Source: Pectobacterium punjabense
Lineage (GTDB): Bacteria > Pseudomonadota > Gammaproteobacteria > Enterobacterales > Enterobacteriaceae
Assembly (NCBI RefSeq): GCF_012427845.1
Contig: NZ_CP038498.1
Coordinates: forward strand, 3,038,001-3,102,000
Reading direction: 5' to 3'
Length of the DNA: 64,000 nucleotides
Part shown: piece by piece, positions 1 through 7,447 of the stretch
How the letters are laid out: every line of letters starts with the position of its first letter
Position numbering within the stretch: position 1 is the stretch's first letter
The notes under the pieces: model-generated
Seen by the model: only the letters and a program-made list of their open reading frames with translations
Database searches by the model: none
What the model was told of the DNA's origin: nothing
Program-made: the position numbers and the translations under genes

Positions 1-1471
1 GGGTATAATTGTTCCAATCAGGGTGTTTTGATGCAAGATCAATAATTTTAGCAAGTCCAGATGAACGTTCTAAACCTAATCTGATTATAATGTTCGTAAT
101 ATAGCTATGCGGATCAATTTCAAAACGAATGCTGTTTGCAACTGTTATAATTTCCAGTGCATCATTCTCCAGTCCTTCGATAGGAATAGTTGTGATTAGT
201 TGATGGAGGTATGCTTCGGGTTTCAGATCTACCGGAAGGTTAAACTGTATAACCTTTCCTTCCCCTGCAATCTTCATTTGCTGGGTCCTTTCCTCTGTAC
301 CTGTTAATACTCTGTTTAGAGCTGTAGCTTTTTGAGCATCTGTGCTGTATTCATCACCATCTAAGATGTAGATCCTTTTGAGTATATTTTCCCCTCTGAT
401 AAGTGAGCTAGCAAGTAATGTAAATGCGTTAATTGCCGCACCAAACATATATATTTGAACATATCTGCTACCTTGTAGAGAAGAACATATTTTCCTAGCA
501 ATCGCACTTGCAACATCATCCTCGACATATATTTCTATAGGCTTAACTTGCTCACCAGTCAATCTATTTATCGCGTCTGGTTTAGTTTCTTCAAAACAAT
601 ACGAGCACGTATCAAGTGATAAAATATGACGTATGTTTACTTTGTTTTTCATACTAATTATTAATTCACGATGAGTAGTAAATATAATTTGTTTATTTTT
701 TTCTTCTGCATGCTCAGATAAAACAAGAATTAATTTTCTCAAAGCTTCATCATGTAATAACAAGTCAAGTTCATCGATCAATATGAGAGCATTTTTATCT
801 GCTTTAAAAACAGTATCAAGAATAAGAAATATTTTTTGTTCACCTGCGCTCATACTAAGAGATGAGTAGGCTAGCCCAGCAATTTCAACACCGATAAATT
901 TAGTTCCATTAGGTTTTTGATGATGATTAAAACTGGTATATCTTTTATTTAATATATAAGATGCCTTGCTGAGAATTGTGGTAATCAACGTACTATTCAC
1001 GTTGCTAGTTATGTACTGAACATTATTTTTCTTCTCCGACTCAATCATTGGTACACATTTATCTATACCCAAATAATAAACTTCTCGCATTGGTCTTCTG
1101 GCATATATTTGGACCCAGCGAGATCCCCTATCGTCAGCTTTTCCATAGTTTTTTATATCACTATCAATTAAAATACCATCGCGCCGATATGATATATTGA
1201 CATTGAAATTACTGCCATTCCATTCAGCTTGCGGGCTGCGAGGAAAAAAATCACCTAGCTTATGATCCTCACCGGAAAATCCCTCTTCAGGCATATACAC
1301 GCTTGCTAAAGCATGCAGGATAGTAGATTTACCACTTCCATTTGGACCAAGAATAGCGGTTAGCGCATGTGGATGAAAAAAAATCTCATTCAAATTGTTT
1401 ATGCATTTCAGTTTCTGAATTTTTATTGATTTAATTTTCTGATTCGTAATGCTTTTATTTCTTGGAGGCAT
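1..1471 (-). CDS. OLD-type ATP-dependent endonuclease-like protein (ABC ATPase plus TOPRIM-like region), C-terminus cut by window edge
   Basis: The start is the ATG at 1471-1469; about 490 codons are visible and the frame is still open at position 2. The N-terminus has a Walker A motif (GPNGSGKST, about residues 42-50), a signature-like LSMSAGEQ and a Walker B stretch LILIDELDLLLHD. A TOPRIM-like pattern follows: an acidic residue in PIEIYVEDD and a DGD motif in RIYILDGDE. OLD-family proteins of this layout cleave DNA and occur as single-gene or GajA-type phage defence. The partner gene, if any, would lie downstream, outside the window. The ATPase call is firm; the nuclease call is inference from the motif order. 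Confidence 0.72.
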   Translation of the reverse strand, partial: MPPRNKSITNQKIKSIKIQKLKCINNLNEIFFHPHALTAILGPNGSGKSTILHALASVYMPEEGFSGEDHKLGDFFPRSPQAEWNGSNFNVNISYRRDGILIDSDIKNYGKADDRGSRWVQIYARRPMREVYYLGIDKCVPMIESEKKNNVQYITSNVNSTLITTILSKASYILNKRYTSFNHHQKPNGTKFIGVEIAGLAYSSLSMSAGEQKIFLILDTVFKADKNALILIDELDLLLHDEALRKLILVLSEHAEEKNKQIIFTTHRELIISMKNKVNIRHILSLDTCSYCFEETKPDAINRLTGEQVKPIEIYVEDDVASAIARKICSSLQGSRYVQIYMFGAAINAFTLLASSLIRGENILKRIYILDGDEYSTDAQKATALNRVLTGTEERTQQMKIAGEGKVIQFNLPVDLKPEAYLHQLITTIPIEGLENDALEIITVANSIRFEIDPHSYITNIIIRLGLERSSGLAKIIDLASKHPDWNNYT

Positions 1472-1835
1472 TGCACTCTTCCTGATTGAGATTGAAAAAT
1501 GAGCGCATTGGGTTACATAGTGCGCTTCCACGATAGTATCAGATTCAATCTTCCAATTGAACATTGTTATATCTTGTATTTAACTTACAAATCGCGGTTT
1601 AAAAAGTATGCAAAGAGAGCTATCCTTTTTTGAAACTTTCCAAAAAAACGTGTTACCCATCAGCATCGTTGAGACTTAGTATCACTAATAAAATAATTAC
1701 TTATCAATATGTTAAGTCCTAGACACATAAAATGGTAATCCTTACCTCCAAATTAATACACTTTGATATTTGTATAGCCCGCCTCCGGCACAAAGCTATC
1801 TGTTAGATTTGGTATGACCCTGAGTCAGAGAAGTT
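1472..1835. other. Gene-free AT-rich spacer
   Basis: This spacer lies between the OLD-type ATPase start and the end of the H-NST-like gene. I see no convincing coding frame, RNA gene or strong hairpin. It should hold the ATPase promoter, but no box pair stands out. Confidence 0.4.
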
Positions 1836-2096
1836 TTAGGTCAAGTCTGAGCCAATAGAGCATAGCTCCTCTGGTGATACACGATCACATTCCATTTTTT
1901 CAAGCAGCTTCTTTAATCTTTTCATCTTATATTTGTGTGCCTTCTTCTCACCAATCTCCTGATAGTATTCTTCACGGCGTTCCGCTACTACCTTGCGGAA
2001 CTTCTTCAACAGTTGATTCAAGGTTTTTAAATCAGTTGTAGCCGCTTCAGCTTGGATTTTTCTATACATATACATAACGTGGAATTCATCAATCAT
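1836..2096 (-). CDS. Truncated H-NS family protein, H-NST-like (oligomerisation domain only)
   Basis: The protein has 86 residues. Almost all of it resembles the N-terminal dimerisation region of H-NS/StpA: a TDLKTLNQLLKKF helix, then VVAERREEYYQEI (compare VVNERREEES in H-NS), then a basic helix and a final D-x-VSPEEL (compare GIDPNEL). The C-terminal DNA-binding domain of H-NS is absent, with no sign of a frameshift. Island-borne proteins of this layout (H-NST) bind H-NS and relieve its silencing. I chose the ATG at 2096 because GAGG sits six bases before it; an in-frame ATG at 2108 has no Shine-Dalgarno. Its likely role is to de-repress the AT-rich island genes or H-NS targets elsewhere. 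Confidence 0.75.
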   Translation of the reverse strand: MIDEFHVMYMYRKIQAEAATTDLKTLNQLLKKFRKVVAERREEYYQEIGEKKAHKYKMKRLKKLLEKMECDRVSPEELCSIGSDLT

Positions 2097-2128
2097 ATTA
2101 AACCTCATAGTGTTATCATTGATTCTAT

Positions 2129-2146
2129 TTCCCTCTTACGAGGGAA
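2129..2146 (-). other. Intergenic hairpin with GNRA-type loop
   Basis: A 7-bp perfect stem (2129-2135 with 2140-2146) closes a four-base loop that reads GTAA on the transcribed minus strand. It lies between two minus-strand genes and has no T-run after it. It is therefore more likely an mRNA stability or processing element than a terminator. Two similar hairpins follow upstream. Confidence 0.55.
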
Positions 2147-2165
2147 TACTCATTACATCTGAATA

Positions 2166-2516
2166 TCAAACAACTGTCATTTTTAACTTCCAATAAACAG
2201 GGTCTTGATTTTCATCCTGATTGATATTTTTAAATACGAGGTCAATGATATGCTCAAGATGCCAATGTAAGATTTCATCCTTCAAATCATTTTTATTGAT
2301 ACCAGATACATCATTTTTAATAGAGTATTTCATTATCTCACGAGTTATCACCACATCATAAATAGACTCTGAAAGTTTCCCCCAACTCATAATATAGATT
2401 GCTGTTTCAGGATCATTTTCATAAATATTATATATCTCATCACAGAATCCTTGTAAGATGTTAGCAACAAGCTCATTTTTTGTTTTATCATGACTATTCA
2501 ATACAATCTCTTTCAT
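2166..2516 (-). CDS. Small hypothetical island protein
   Basis: The protein has 116 residues and I do not recognise it. It is acidic and looks helical and soluble, with no signal peptide or membrane segment. The ATG at 2516 follows AAGGATGAGAAA, a plausible ribosome site. It is the second of a run of small same-strand genes upstream of the H-NST-like gene and is probably co-transcribed with them. The AT-rich codon use matches its island neighbours. Confidence 0.55.
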   Translation of the reverse strand: MKEIVLNSHDKTKNELVANILQGFCDEIYNIYENDPETAIYIMSWGKLSESIYDVVITREIMKYSIKNDVSGINKNDLKDEILHWHLEHIIDLVFKNINQDENQDPVYWKLKMTVV

Positions 2517-2555
2517 TTTCTCATCCTTACTTTTCAGTTAATAGTCAGTAAAACA

Positions 2556-2861
2556 TTAGTTGTTATAACCGATATTGGTGATGGCACAGCTATACTCCAG
2601 CCCCAAATCATCTACTAGCTCGTTATTAATAAATCGATTTAACTCATCAAGTATATTCTTATCATCCATGATTTCTTCTACTGAATATCCAGTAATAGCA
2701 ACAAATATTTCAAAACGCTCTTGAATAGTATTCATTACTTCTGGAGATCCATCACACAACACGCTTACAACTATAGATATTTTATTTGTCATAGAACTTT
2801 GTTCGTTGTTGTTTTTACGTAATATCGTAGATGTTTCGTTTTTCTTTATGTTGTTTACCAT
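2556..2861 (-). CDS. Small hypothetical island protein
   Basis: The 101-residue protein starts at the ATG at 2861 (MVNNIKKNE), which follows AGAGGAAAATAAAA. The frame is open further upstream, but that part overlaps the neighbour's end and a hairpin, so the shorter start is better. The first 30 residues are polar and probably disordered (NNNEQSS); the rest is a compact acidic domain. No family is recognised. It belongs to the small-gene run of the island. Confidence 0.55.
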   Translation of the reverse strand: MVNNIKKNETSTILRKNNNEQSSMTNKISIVVSVLCDGSPEVMNTIQERFEIFVAITGYSVEEIMDDKNILDELNRFINNELVDDLGLEYSCAITNIGYNN

Positions 2862-2889
2862 TTTTATTTTCCTCTTATATCTTTTGTTA

Positions 2890-2903
2890 GCCCCTTGCGG
2901 GGC
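2890..2903 (-). other. Intergenic hairpin with GNRA-type loop
   Basis: GCCCC (2890-2894) pairs with GGGGC (2899-2903); the loop reads GCAA on the transcribed strand. It sits between the stop of the gene ending at 2914 and the ribosome site of the next gene, with no T-run. It is near-identical in design to the hairpin at 3262-3275. Confidence 0.55.
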
Positions 2904-2913
2904 AAGATAGTTC

Positions 2914-3210
2914 TTACTTTCTAAAGTTATCTGAATGCCCAACTAACATGGCAGCAACCAGTTCAAAGTTAACCTGATTAATATCACCACTATTACCTTC
3001 TTGGGCAGTGAACCGATCAAAGTTATTCTGAATATGATTAATCACATGGATAATAAATGGACTCATAAAATCTGGATCATCCAAATAATCATTGGCGTCA
3101 CCATCACCATTAACTTCCATGAACATATTCCAGCTTGCGGCAAACGATCTACAAGCAAGCTCATAGAACAGTTCGGTTAATTTATTAATACCCACCGTAT
3201 TTTTAGACAT
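2914..3210 (-). CDS. Small hypothetical island protein
   Basis: This 98-residue acidic, probably helical protein begins MSKNTVGINKL. The ATG at 3210 is preceded by TGAGGATATAAAT. I see no family match, signal peptide or membrane segment. It is flanked on both sides by GC-rich hairpins with GNRA loops. Like its neighbours in size and charge, it may belong to a small-protein module, but the sequence does not show its function. Confidence 0.55.
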   Translation of the reverse strand: MSKNTVGINKLTELFYELACRSFAASWNMFMEVNGDGDANDYLDDPDFMSPFIIHVINHIQNNFDRFTAQEGNSGDINQVNFELVAAMLVGHSDNFRK

Positions 3211-3261
3211 ATTTATATCCTCATAGTTAAATGCTTATTTAATTCATTGTGTTTTTTATTA

Positions 3262-3275
3262 GCCCCTTTCGGGGC
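3262..3275 (-). other. Intergenic hairpin with GNRA-type loop
   Basis: GCCCC (3262-3266) pairs with GGGGC (3271-3275); the loop reads GAAA on the transcribed strand. It lies just after the stop of the gene at 3290-3604. An A-rich, not T-rich, stretch follows in the mRNA, so it is not a standard terminator. Confidence 0.55.
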
Positions 3276-3289
3276 CGAATATGCTGTTG

Positions 3290-3604
3290 TTAGCTCATAC
3301 TAAAAAGTAATGCTTGAGTATGAACATATCTCATTTCATGCATAACCTTATCCATATCAACATAAATCAGTCTTTCTCTCTTACCCGCTTCTTCCATATG
3401 TCCATCAAAACGCTTAGCCAAATAATCTTTAACATGTGAAAGATACGATTCCGTTCTATTATTATCTAACATAATAGATGCGACTAACTCATGATCTCCT
3501 TGCTCTTTATATATCAGCATTCCAGCCACATAAAGATACTTTGTCATATCATAAAATATTTTTGTGGATAACTGCTTGATAATTTCCATTTCTTTATTAT
3601 TCAT
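3290..3604 (-). CDS. Small hypothetical island protein
   Basis: The 104-residue protein starts at the ATG at 3604 after AAGAGGAAATAAA. It is helical in character (KEMEIIKQLSTKIFYDMTKYLY) and has no recognisable domain. It is the first gene after the AlpA-like regulator in the same direction, with a gap of about 30 nt, so the regulator and the small genes probably form one transcript. Confidence 0.55.
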   Translation of the reverse strand: MNNKEMEIIKQLSTKIFYDMTKYLYVAGMLIYKEQGDHELVASIMLDNNRTESYLSHVKDYLAKRFDGHMEEAGKRERLIYVDMDKVMHEMRYVHTQALLFSMS

Positions 3605-3636
3605 TTTATTTCCTCTTGTTATTATTAAAATATTTG

Positions 3637-3855
3637 TTATTCAGATACAGGACGTGAATCAGAAATGATTTTCTCAATCCATGCATCAATCTCACTTTCT
3701 ATAAAGGCAATAGACCTTAAACCCGTTTTAACCTGCGGTGGAAAGCGTCCGGCTTTAATAAGTGTATAAATCCATGTCTTTCCAAATCCTGTTCTTCTAA
3801 TCACTTCTGGTAAACGGATAAGACGTTGTTTTTTGTTTGCTACGATTTGAACCAT
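3637..3855 (-). CDS. AlpA-type excisionase/transcriptional regulator
   Basis: The 72-residue protein has the MerR-like winged helix of AlpA: RLIRLPEVIRRTGFGKTWIY, then FPPQVKTGLRSIAFIESEID and AWIEKII. AlpA proteins of P4-like elements activate integrase or excision genes or act as excisionases. The ATG at 3855 follows AGGAGATAAAT; a longer frame to 3924 has no ribosome site and overlaps a likely operator. It is placed upstream of the small-gene run. Its promoter carries a 17-bp motif (3882-3898) that recurs inverted at 5102-5118. Confidence 0.85.
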   Translation of the reverse strand: MVQIVANKKQRLIRLPEVIRRTGFGKTWIYTLIKAGRFPPQVKTGLRSIAFIESEIDAWIEKIISDSRPVSE

Positions 3856-3881
3856 ATTTATCTCCTGTGTATTTGATGGAA

Positions 3882-3898
3882 ATAATTGTATGGATATC
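3882..3898. promoter_or_regulatory. 17-bp site upstream of alpA-like gene, repeated inverted at 5102
   Basis: The 17 bases here are the exact reverse complement of 5102-5118. One copy precedes the AlpA-like gene on the minus strand and the other precedes the plus-strand hydrolase at 5297. The layout suits a shared regulator site. Confidence 0.5.
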
Positions 3899-4004
3899 GC
3901 TTGTAAAAAACGAGGTTGGTTCACCAGCCCCGAACAGAGGGGAAGTTCAGGACCAGTGAATTTAGGAGATTTTTATGAAAGGTGAATATCGGGGATGTTC
4001 AGGC

Positions 4005-4880
4005 TTAGCGACTGTCCCTTGTTTTCTTATTCGGTTCAGGTTTGTCATTCATGCCGATGACAGCAAGGATATCTGAACTCTTCACATGCATGTTTTTTAT
4101 GAAAAAGTCATTTAACGACTTGAAATAGTTATCATTATTTAAGAATTCATAGGCCAGAGGGTAATCTGTGTCCTTGATTTGCTCACTACCTCTGGCATAA
4201 CGCATGTCGGTATGAAGGATGCCAGCCAACACAGGATAAGGGATTTTCTGATTGTTGAGTTGTTCCCAACCAATGAGATCCATTAGAGGAATAATTTTGT
4301 AATCGAGTATCTTCTGGAAGGTTTTATGACCAAAGCGGAAATCTTTTTCCGCTGGCTTGGGCGCTTTGAGATGCTTCTGCCACTGACTGATAAGCACTTT
4401 TAGGTGTTCTGCCAAATCATCACTGCTGGCTTCATCCAAATCAATTTCAATCAGCATCTTGTTAGCGGGGTTTAACCCGCCCTGCTTCAAATACTCAGAT
4501 ATGTATTCTGAACTCACTGAAACGTCATCTTTAGCAACGTTGTTTTCCAGACGATACATAGCTCGCCCATAGTTGAACAACGAAGTCCTTGTCATTGGTC
4601 TGACAGCATAACTGTGTGCCAGCATATGGCTGTCAGAGACCCATTTAACCTCGTGTATAACCTTACCTGAACGGATCAGGGCATCATGGTAGATCGCCAG
4701 CATTTGATTCTCTTCGCCTGCTGTTTCCCACTGTTGCCTTGCTTTATAGGCAAAGATCCGTCTTTCCAGCTCGGCATAGATTTGTTCTAGCGTTAAATCC
4801 TTCAGCACATCATATCGACTTACGTCAAACCACTCACTTAGTGCTTCTACGATCTGCGCTTTAGGCATCTTTTTGGTCAT
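4005..4880 (-). CDS. DUF6387-like island protein
   Basis: The 291-residue soluble protein starts at the ATG at 4880 after AGAGAAAAAA. The N-terminus MPKAQIVEALSEWFDVSRYDVLKDLTLEQIYAEL and the overall length resemble the DUF6387 proteins that accompany integrases and AlpA regulators in enterobacterial islands. This match is from memory. No catalytic motif is evident. It lies directly upstream of the AlpA-like gene on the same strand, separated by about 150 nt that holds the putative operator. Its function is unknown. Confidence 0.6.
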   Translation of the reverse strand: MTKKMPKAQIVEALSEWFDVSRYDVLKDLTLEQIYAELERRIFAYKARQQWETAGEENQMLAIYHDALIRSGKVIHEVKWVSDSHMLAHSYAVRPMTRTSLFNYGRAMYRLENNVAKDDVSVSSEYISEYLKQGGLNPANKMLIEIDLDEASSDDLAEHLKVLISQWQKHLKAPKPAEKDFRFGHKTFQKILDYKIIPLMDLIGWEQLNNQKIPYPVLAGILHTDMRYARGSEQIKDTDYPLAYEFLNNDNYFKSLNDFFIKNMHVKSSDILAVIGMNDKPEPNKKTRDSR

Positions 4881-5296
4881 TTTTTTCTCTATAAGTTTTG
4901 TTGTTATGTTATGATAAAACCATATTACTCAACAGCATAGATAAAGCGCAAAAAGATATCAGTCCACCGGAGCAAAGCTTTGAAGAAATTCATATGGCTT
5001 GGCACTCCTTTTGCCAATTGCTTAACTAATGTTCGTTATTCATTTTTTCACACATAATTTATTTATAGTTACAACTGTTTTTCGGCTAAGTGCCAGAAGC
5101 AGATATCCATACAATTATGTAAAATAGGATAGTGAGTCAGCATCCATGTAGTCCAGATCATCTATAGCTGAAATTACGATCGCTTAACAGTGATTAACTT
5201 ATAACTGCTAGCGAGCAATGTTCTTGTTTGAACCTCAAATTGAAACCACAAAATCGATAGATTATATAATCGATTATACAAATAGAAGGCAGTTCA
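4881..5296. promoter_or_regulatory. Divergent intergenic region with two dyad elements
   Basis: This is an AT-rich promoter region between the minus-strand DUF6387-like gene and the plus-strand hydrolase. It holds the 17-bp site at 5102-5118 that matches the site before the AlpA-like gene. It also holds a dyad AATCGAT (5252-5258) / ATCGATT (5269-5275) with a 10-nt spacer, 20 bp before the hydrolase start. No coding frame is credible here. Confidence 0.5.
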
Positions 5297-6736
5297 ATGG
5301 GAAATCACAGCTTTATTAAATATATTGTATTATTTGGCTTGTCCGGGATAATGTTAGCTATGTTAGTACTTTTTATTTCCTCCATAGCATATTATTTTTT
5401 CAGCCATAATAAAGGAGTTCTTCAATATATAATTAAAACCATTTTCATAGGAATTTTAACTATTCCAGTCGCAATAATACTAATCGTTGCACTCGTCCGT
5501 TATATTGTCTGGCAAAAAGGGATTTTAACGGCATGGCGTTTTATATTCCCCCTGACTAAAACAACAACCGTGAATGATATTATTAATACTGAATCAGAAG
5601 AGGTGATTGTTCACCTTGTTCATGGAACATTCGAGCCGAATGCGTCTTGGACACAATCAGAGTCGGAAATGTGTAAATCAATTAAATCAAGAAATCCCAA
5701 TATAGGTATATCTCGATTTAACTGGGATGGCAAAAACTCTGCATCCTCTCGTAAGCAAGCGGCATATCAATTAGAAAAGCATATTGAAAACTCTCCTGCA
5801 AAATACAATTATATTATCGCACATAGCCATGGGGCAGCTATTGTAAGAGAAATGTCTCATTTACGAAATGATATTGCACAAAAAATACAAGGTGTATGTC
5901 TTTTGTCACCACCGTTCATCTTTCGACGTAGGATAAAAAGAACGTCAGGTAATTTAATCAATCTTATTGATATTAGCGGAGCTTTGGCTATTCAATTGTT
6001 ACTTGCGGTATTTTTAGTCCCTTTCAATCTATATAATATTAATTATGCAGTAGTGATTTTTTTCTTTTCAATATTTTCAGAGATTATAATTTCCAAAAAA
6101 TATAAAAAAGAATTTTTGCAGGAAGTTGAGAGAGGCGAGCACTGTGAAGCGGTTGATTTTAGGAATGTTGTAATTTATCACGCAATTGGTGATGAAGCAG
6201 ATTCAGGCTTGAGATTTGTAAGTTCACTTCACGAAGGGTGTTTTGCCATTCTTTCCCAGCTAAAAAAAGCTCAAGTAAGTCATAAAAAGCTAACACACTG
6301 GTCAGCAGTTTTAAGCTATCTATTTTATATTATCATGAGTGTGTTAATATGGTTCTTCTATCCTGAAGAAAAATTATGGATTTTAGTATTTTTAGTAAGC
6401 TTTGTATTAACTTCTATTTCACACATTTGGCAAAGATTGAAACCATCAAAGGATATCCCTCATGTTTTACTTATTGCTGCAATACCAGTTGCGATTTTTT
6501 CATTTTGGTTGGCTGTAGCTAAGGCTATAGCTTATGGGGATTTGCGATTGATATTTTGCCCGGAAGTTTTTATTGCATCATCTGAAACTCCAGCTGGAAA
6601 TCATGAAGTTATTAAATTCCCCCCACAAAATGATGGTATGTTAATACACTCAACACATTCACATCCGGCGGCTATAGCTAATGTTTCTGAATGGTTATAT
6701 TGTTCTGAGTATGAAAGAGAAAATGGTAAACCATAG
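5297..6736 (+). CDS. Multi-span membrane protein with alpha/beta-hydrolase (lipase-like) domain
   Basis: The protein has 479 residues. Two membrane spans (about 8-33 and 42-70) precede a hydrolase core: VHLVHGTF (about 105-112, oxyanion region) and the nucleophile elbow AHSHGA with Ser177. Further hydrophobic hairpins lie at about 228-262 and 336-410. Possible acid and base residues are the Asp/Glu cluster in AIGDEADSG and the late STHSHPAA histidines. AIGD...H is the usual triad order in such lipases. ATG 5297 follows AGAAGGCAG. Its substrate is unknown; membrane-lipid hydrolysis, perhaps in defence, is a guess from its island context. Confidence 0.65.
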   Translation: MGNHSFIKYIVLFGLSGIMLAMLVLFISSIAYYFFSHNKGVLQYIIKTIFIGILTIPVAIILIVALVRYIVWQKGILTAWRFIFPLTKTTTVNDIINTESEEVIVHLVHGTFEPNASWTQSESEMCKSIKSRNPNIGISRFNWDGKNSASSRKQAAYQLEKHIENSPAKYNYIIAHSHGAAIVREMSHLRNDIAQKIQGVCLLSPPFIFRRRIKRTSGNLINLIDISGALAIQLLLAVFLVPFNLYNINYAVVIFFFSIFSEIIISKKYKKEFLQEVERGEHCEAVDFRNVVIYHAIGDEADSGLRFVSSLHEGCFAILSQLKKAQVSHKKLTHWSAVLSYLFYIIMSVLIWFFYPEEKLWILVFLVSFVLTSISHIWQRLKPSKDIPHVLLIAAIPVAIFSFWLAVAKAIAYGDLRLIFCPEVFIASSETPAGNHEVIKFPPQNDGMLIHSTHSHPAAIANVSEWLYCSEYERENGKP

Positions 6737-7376
6737 CTTAATATAGCCACCATAAGCTAACTTATAATACACTTCCCTGCTAAGTTCGTAGGGAAGTTAA
6801 AAATATACTAACTCAGTAGTGTTTTGTAAGGCAAGCATATCAGATATAACTGATGTAAGACGAATTATTGCTGACTCAAATGTCAAATACTACACAAGTC
6901 ACTTATACAGCGACAAATTCGATATTTTTTAAAAATATATAATTGGCAAGAAATTTATTCTTTTTCATTAATTATAATCTGATAGTAACTCACGTTCTAT
7001 GAAACGTCCGTTCCTTGTCATAGCAGCCTATCGAATCGCATGTAGGTATCTCAGATTTTGCTAGTACTGATCGAGTGGATAAACATCCACAAGTATAGTG
7101 AATTCAGTTTCAATCTACATCAGCTCCGAACAGTGGAAAAAATAGAGTTATAACTTCATAAAAAATTGTTTTAAATGCATTAAAATCATTAAAAAACTGA
7201 CAACATGATGTTGAGCATCAAACCTTGCACAAGCAGCAATAGACAACACGTTATGACAACAACCAATTGTTTTTAATTGACATTTTATGGTTATAGATTA
7301 AATAATGATGGTAAAAATGCTGGTAAAAAATCACAGTATTTAAACGAAGCCAATAATAACAGGAGATAAAGATGAA
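6737..7376. other. AT-rich non-coding island end
   Basis: No credible gene is seen between the membrane hydrolase and the att site. A 7-bp hairpin (6772-6778 with 6790-6796) just after the hydrolase may end its transcript, though a clear T-run is missing. The last 100 bases before the tRNA fragment are AT-rich and may hold integrase arm sites. Confidence 0.4.
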
Positions 7377-7400
7377 GTTCGAGTCCAGTCAGAGGAGCCA
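7377..7400 (+). other. att site: 3' end of tRNA-Asn
   Basis: The 24 bases from GTTCGAGTCC to GAGGAGCCA equal the T-arm, acceptor and CCA end of enterobacterial tRNA-Asn. The bases before them are not tRNA-like, so this is the displaced half of an integrase target duplication. It marks the island's right border. Confidence 0.88.
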
Positions 7401-7408
7401 AATTAGAA

Positions 7409-7447
7409 AATCCCGCTTAAGGAAACTTAAGTGGGATTTTTGCTTTT
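7409..7447 (+). terminator. Rho-independent terminator of the original tRNA-Asn gene
   Basis: A 13-bp stem with one G-U pair (7409-7421 with 7426-7438), a GAAA loop and a T-rich tail follow the tRNA 3' end by eight bases. It is the tRNA gene's terminator, now separated from the tRNA body by the island. Confidence 0.85.

Larger units (their letters stand above)
1..7400. mobile_element. Right end of a genomic island integrated at a tRNA-Asn gene
   Basis: The stretch is visibly AT-rich compared with the rest of the window. It holds only accessory genes (OLD-type ATPase, truncated H-NS, AlpA-like regulator, small unknowns, membrane hydrolase). It stops exactly at a copy of the tRNA-Asn 3' end that has no tRNA body. 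That is the structure left when a tyrosine integrase inserts into a tRNA gene. The integrase and the intact tRNA-Asn are not in the window and should lie to the left. The island boundary is well supported; its total size is unknown. Confidence 0.8.

Noticed and set aside
2890..2903. Calling the GC-rich hairpins at 2890 and 3262 Rho-independent terminators
   Set aside because: Neither is followed by a T-run in the transcribed direction, and each sits directly before the ribosome site of the next gene in the run.
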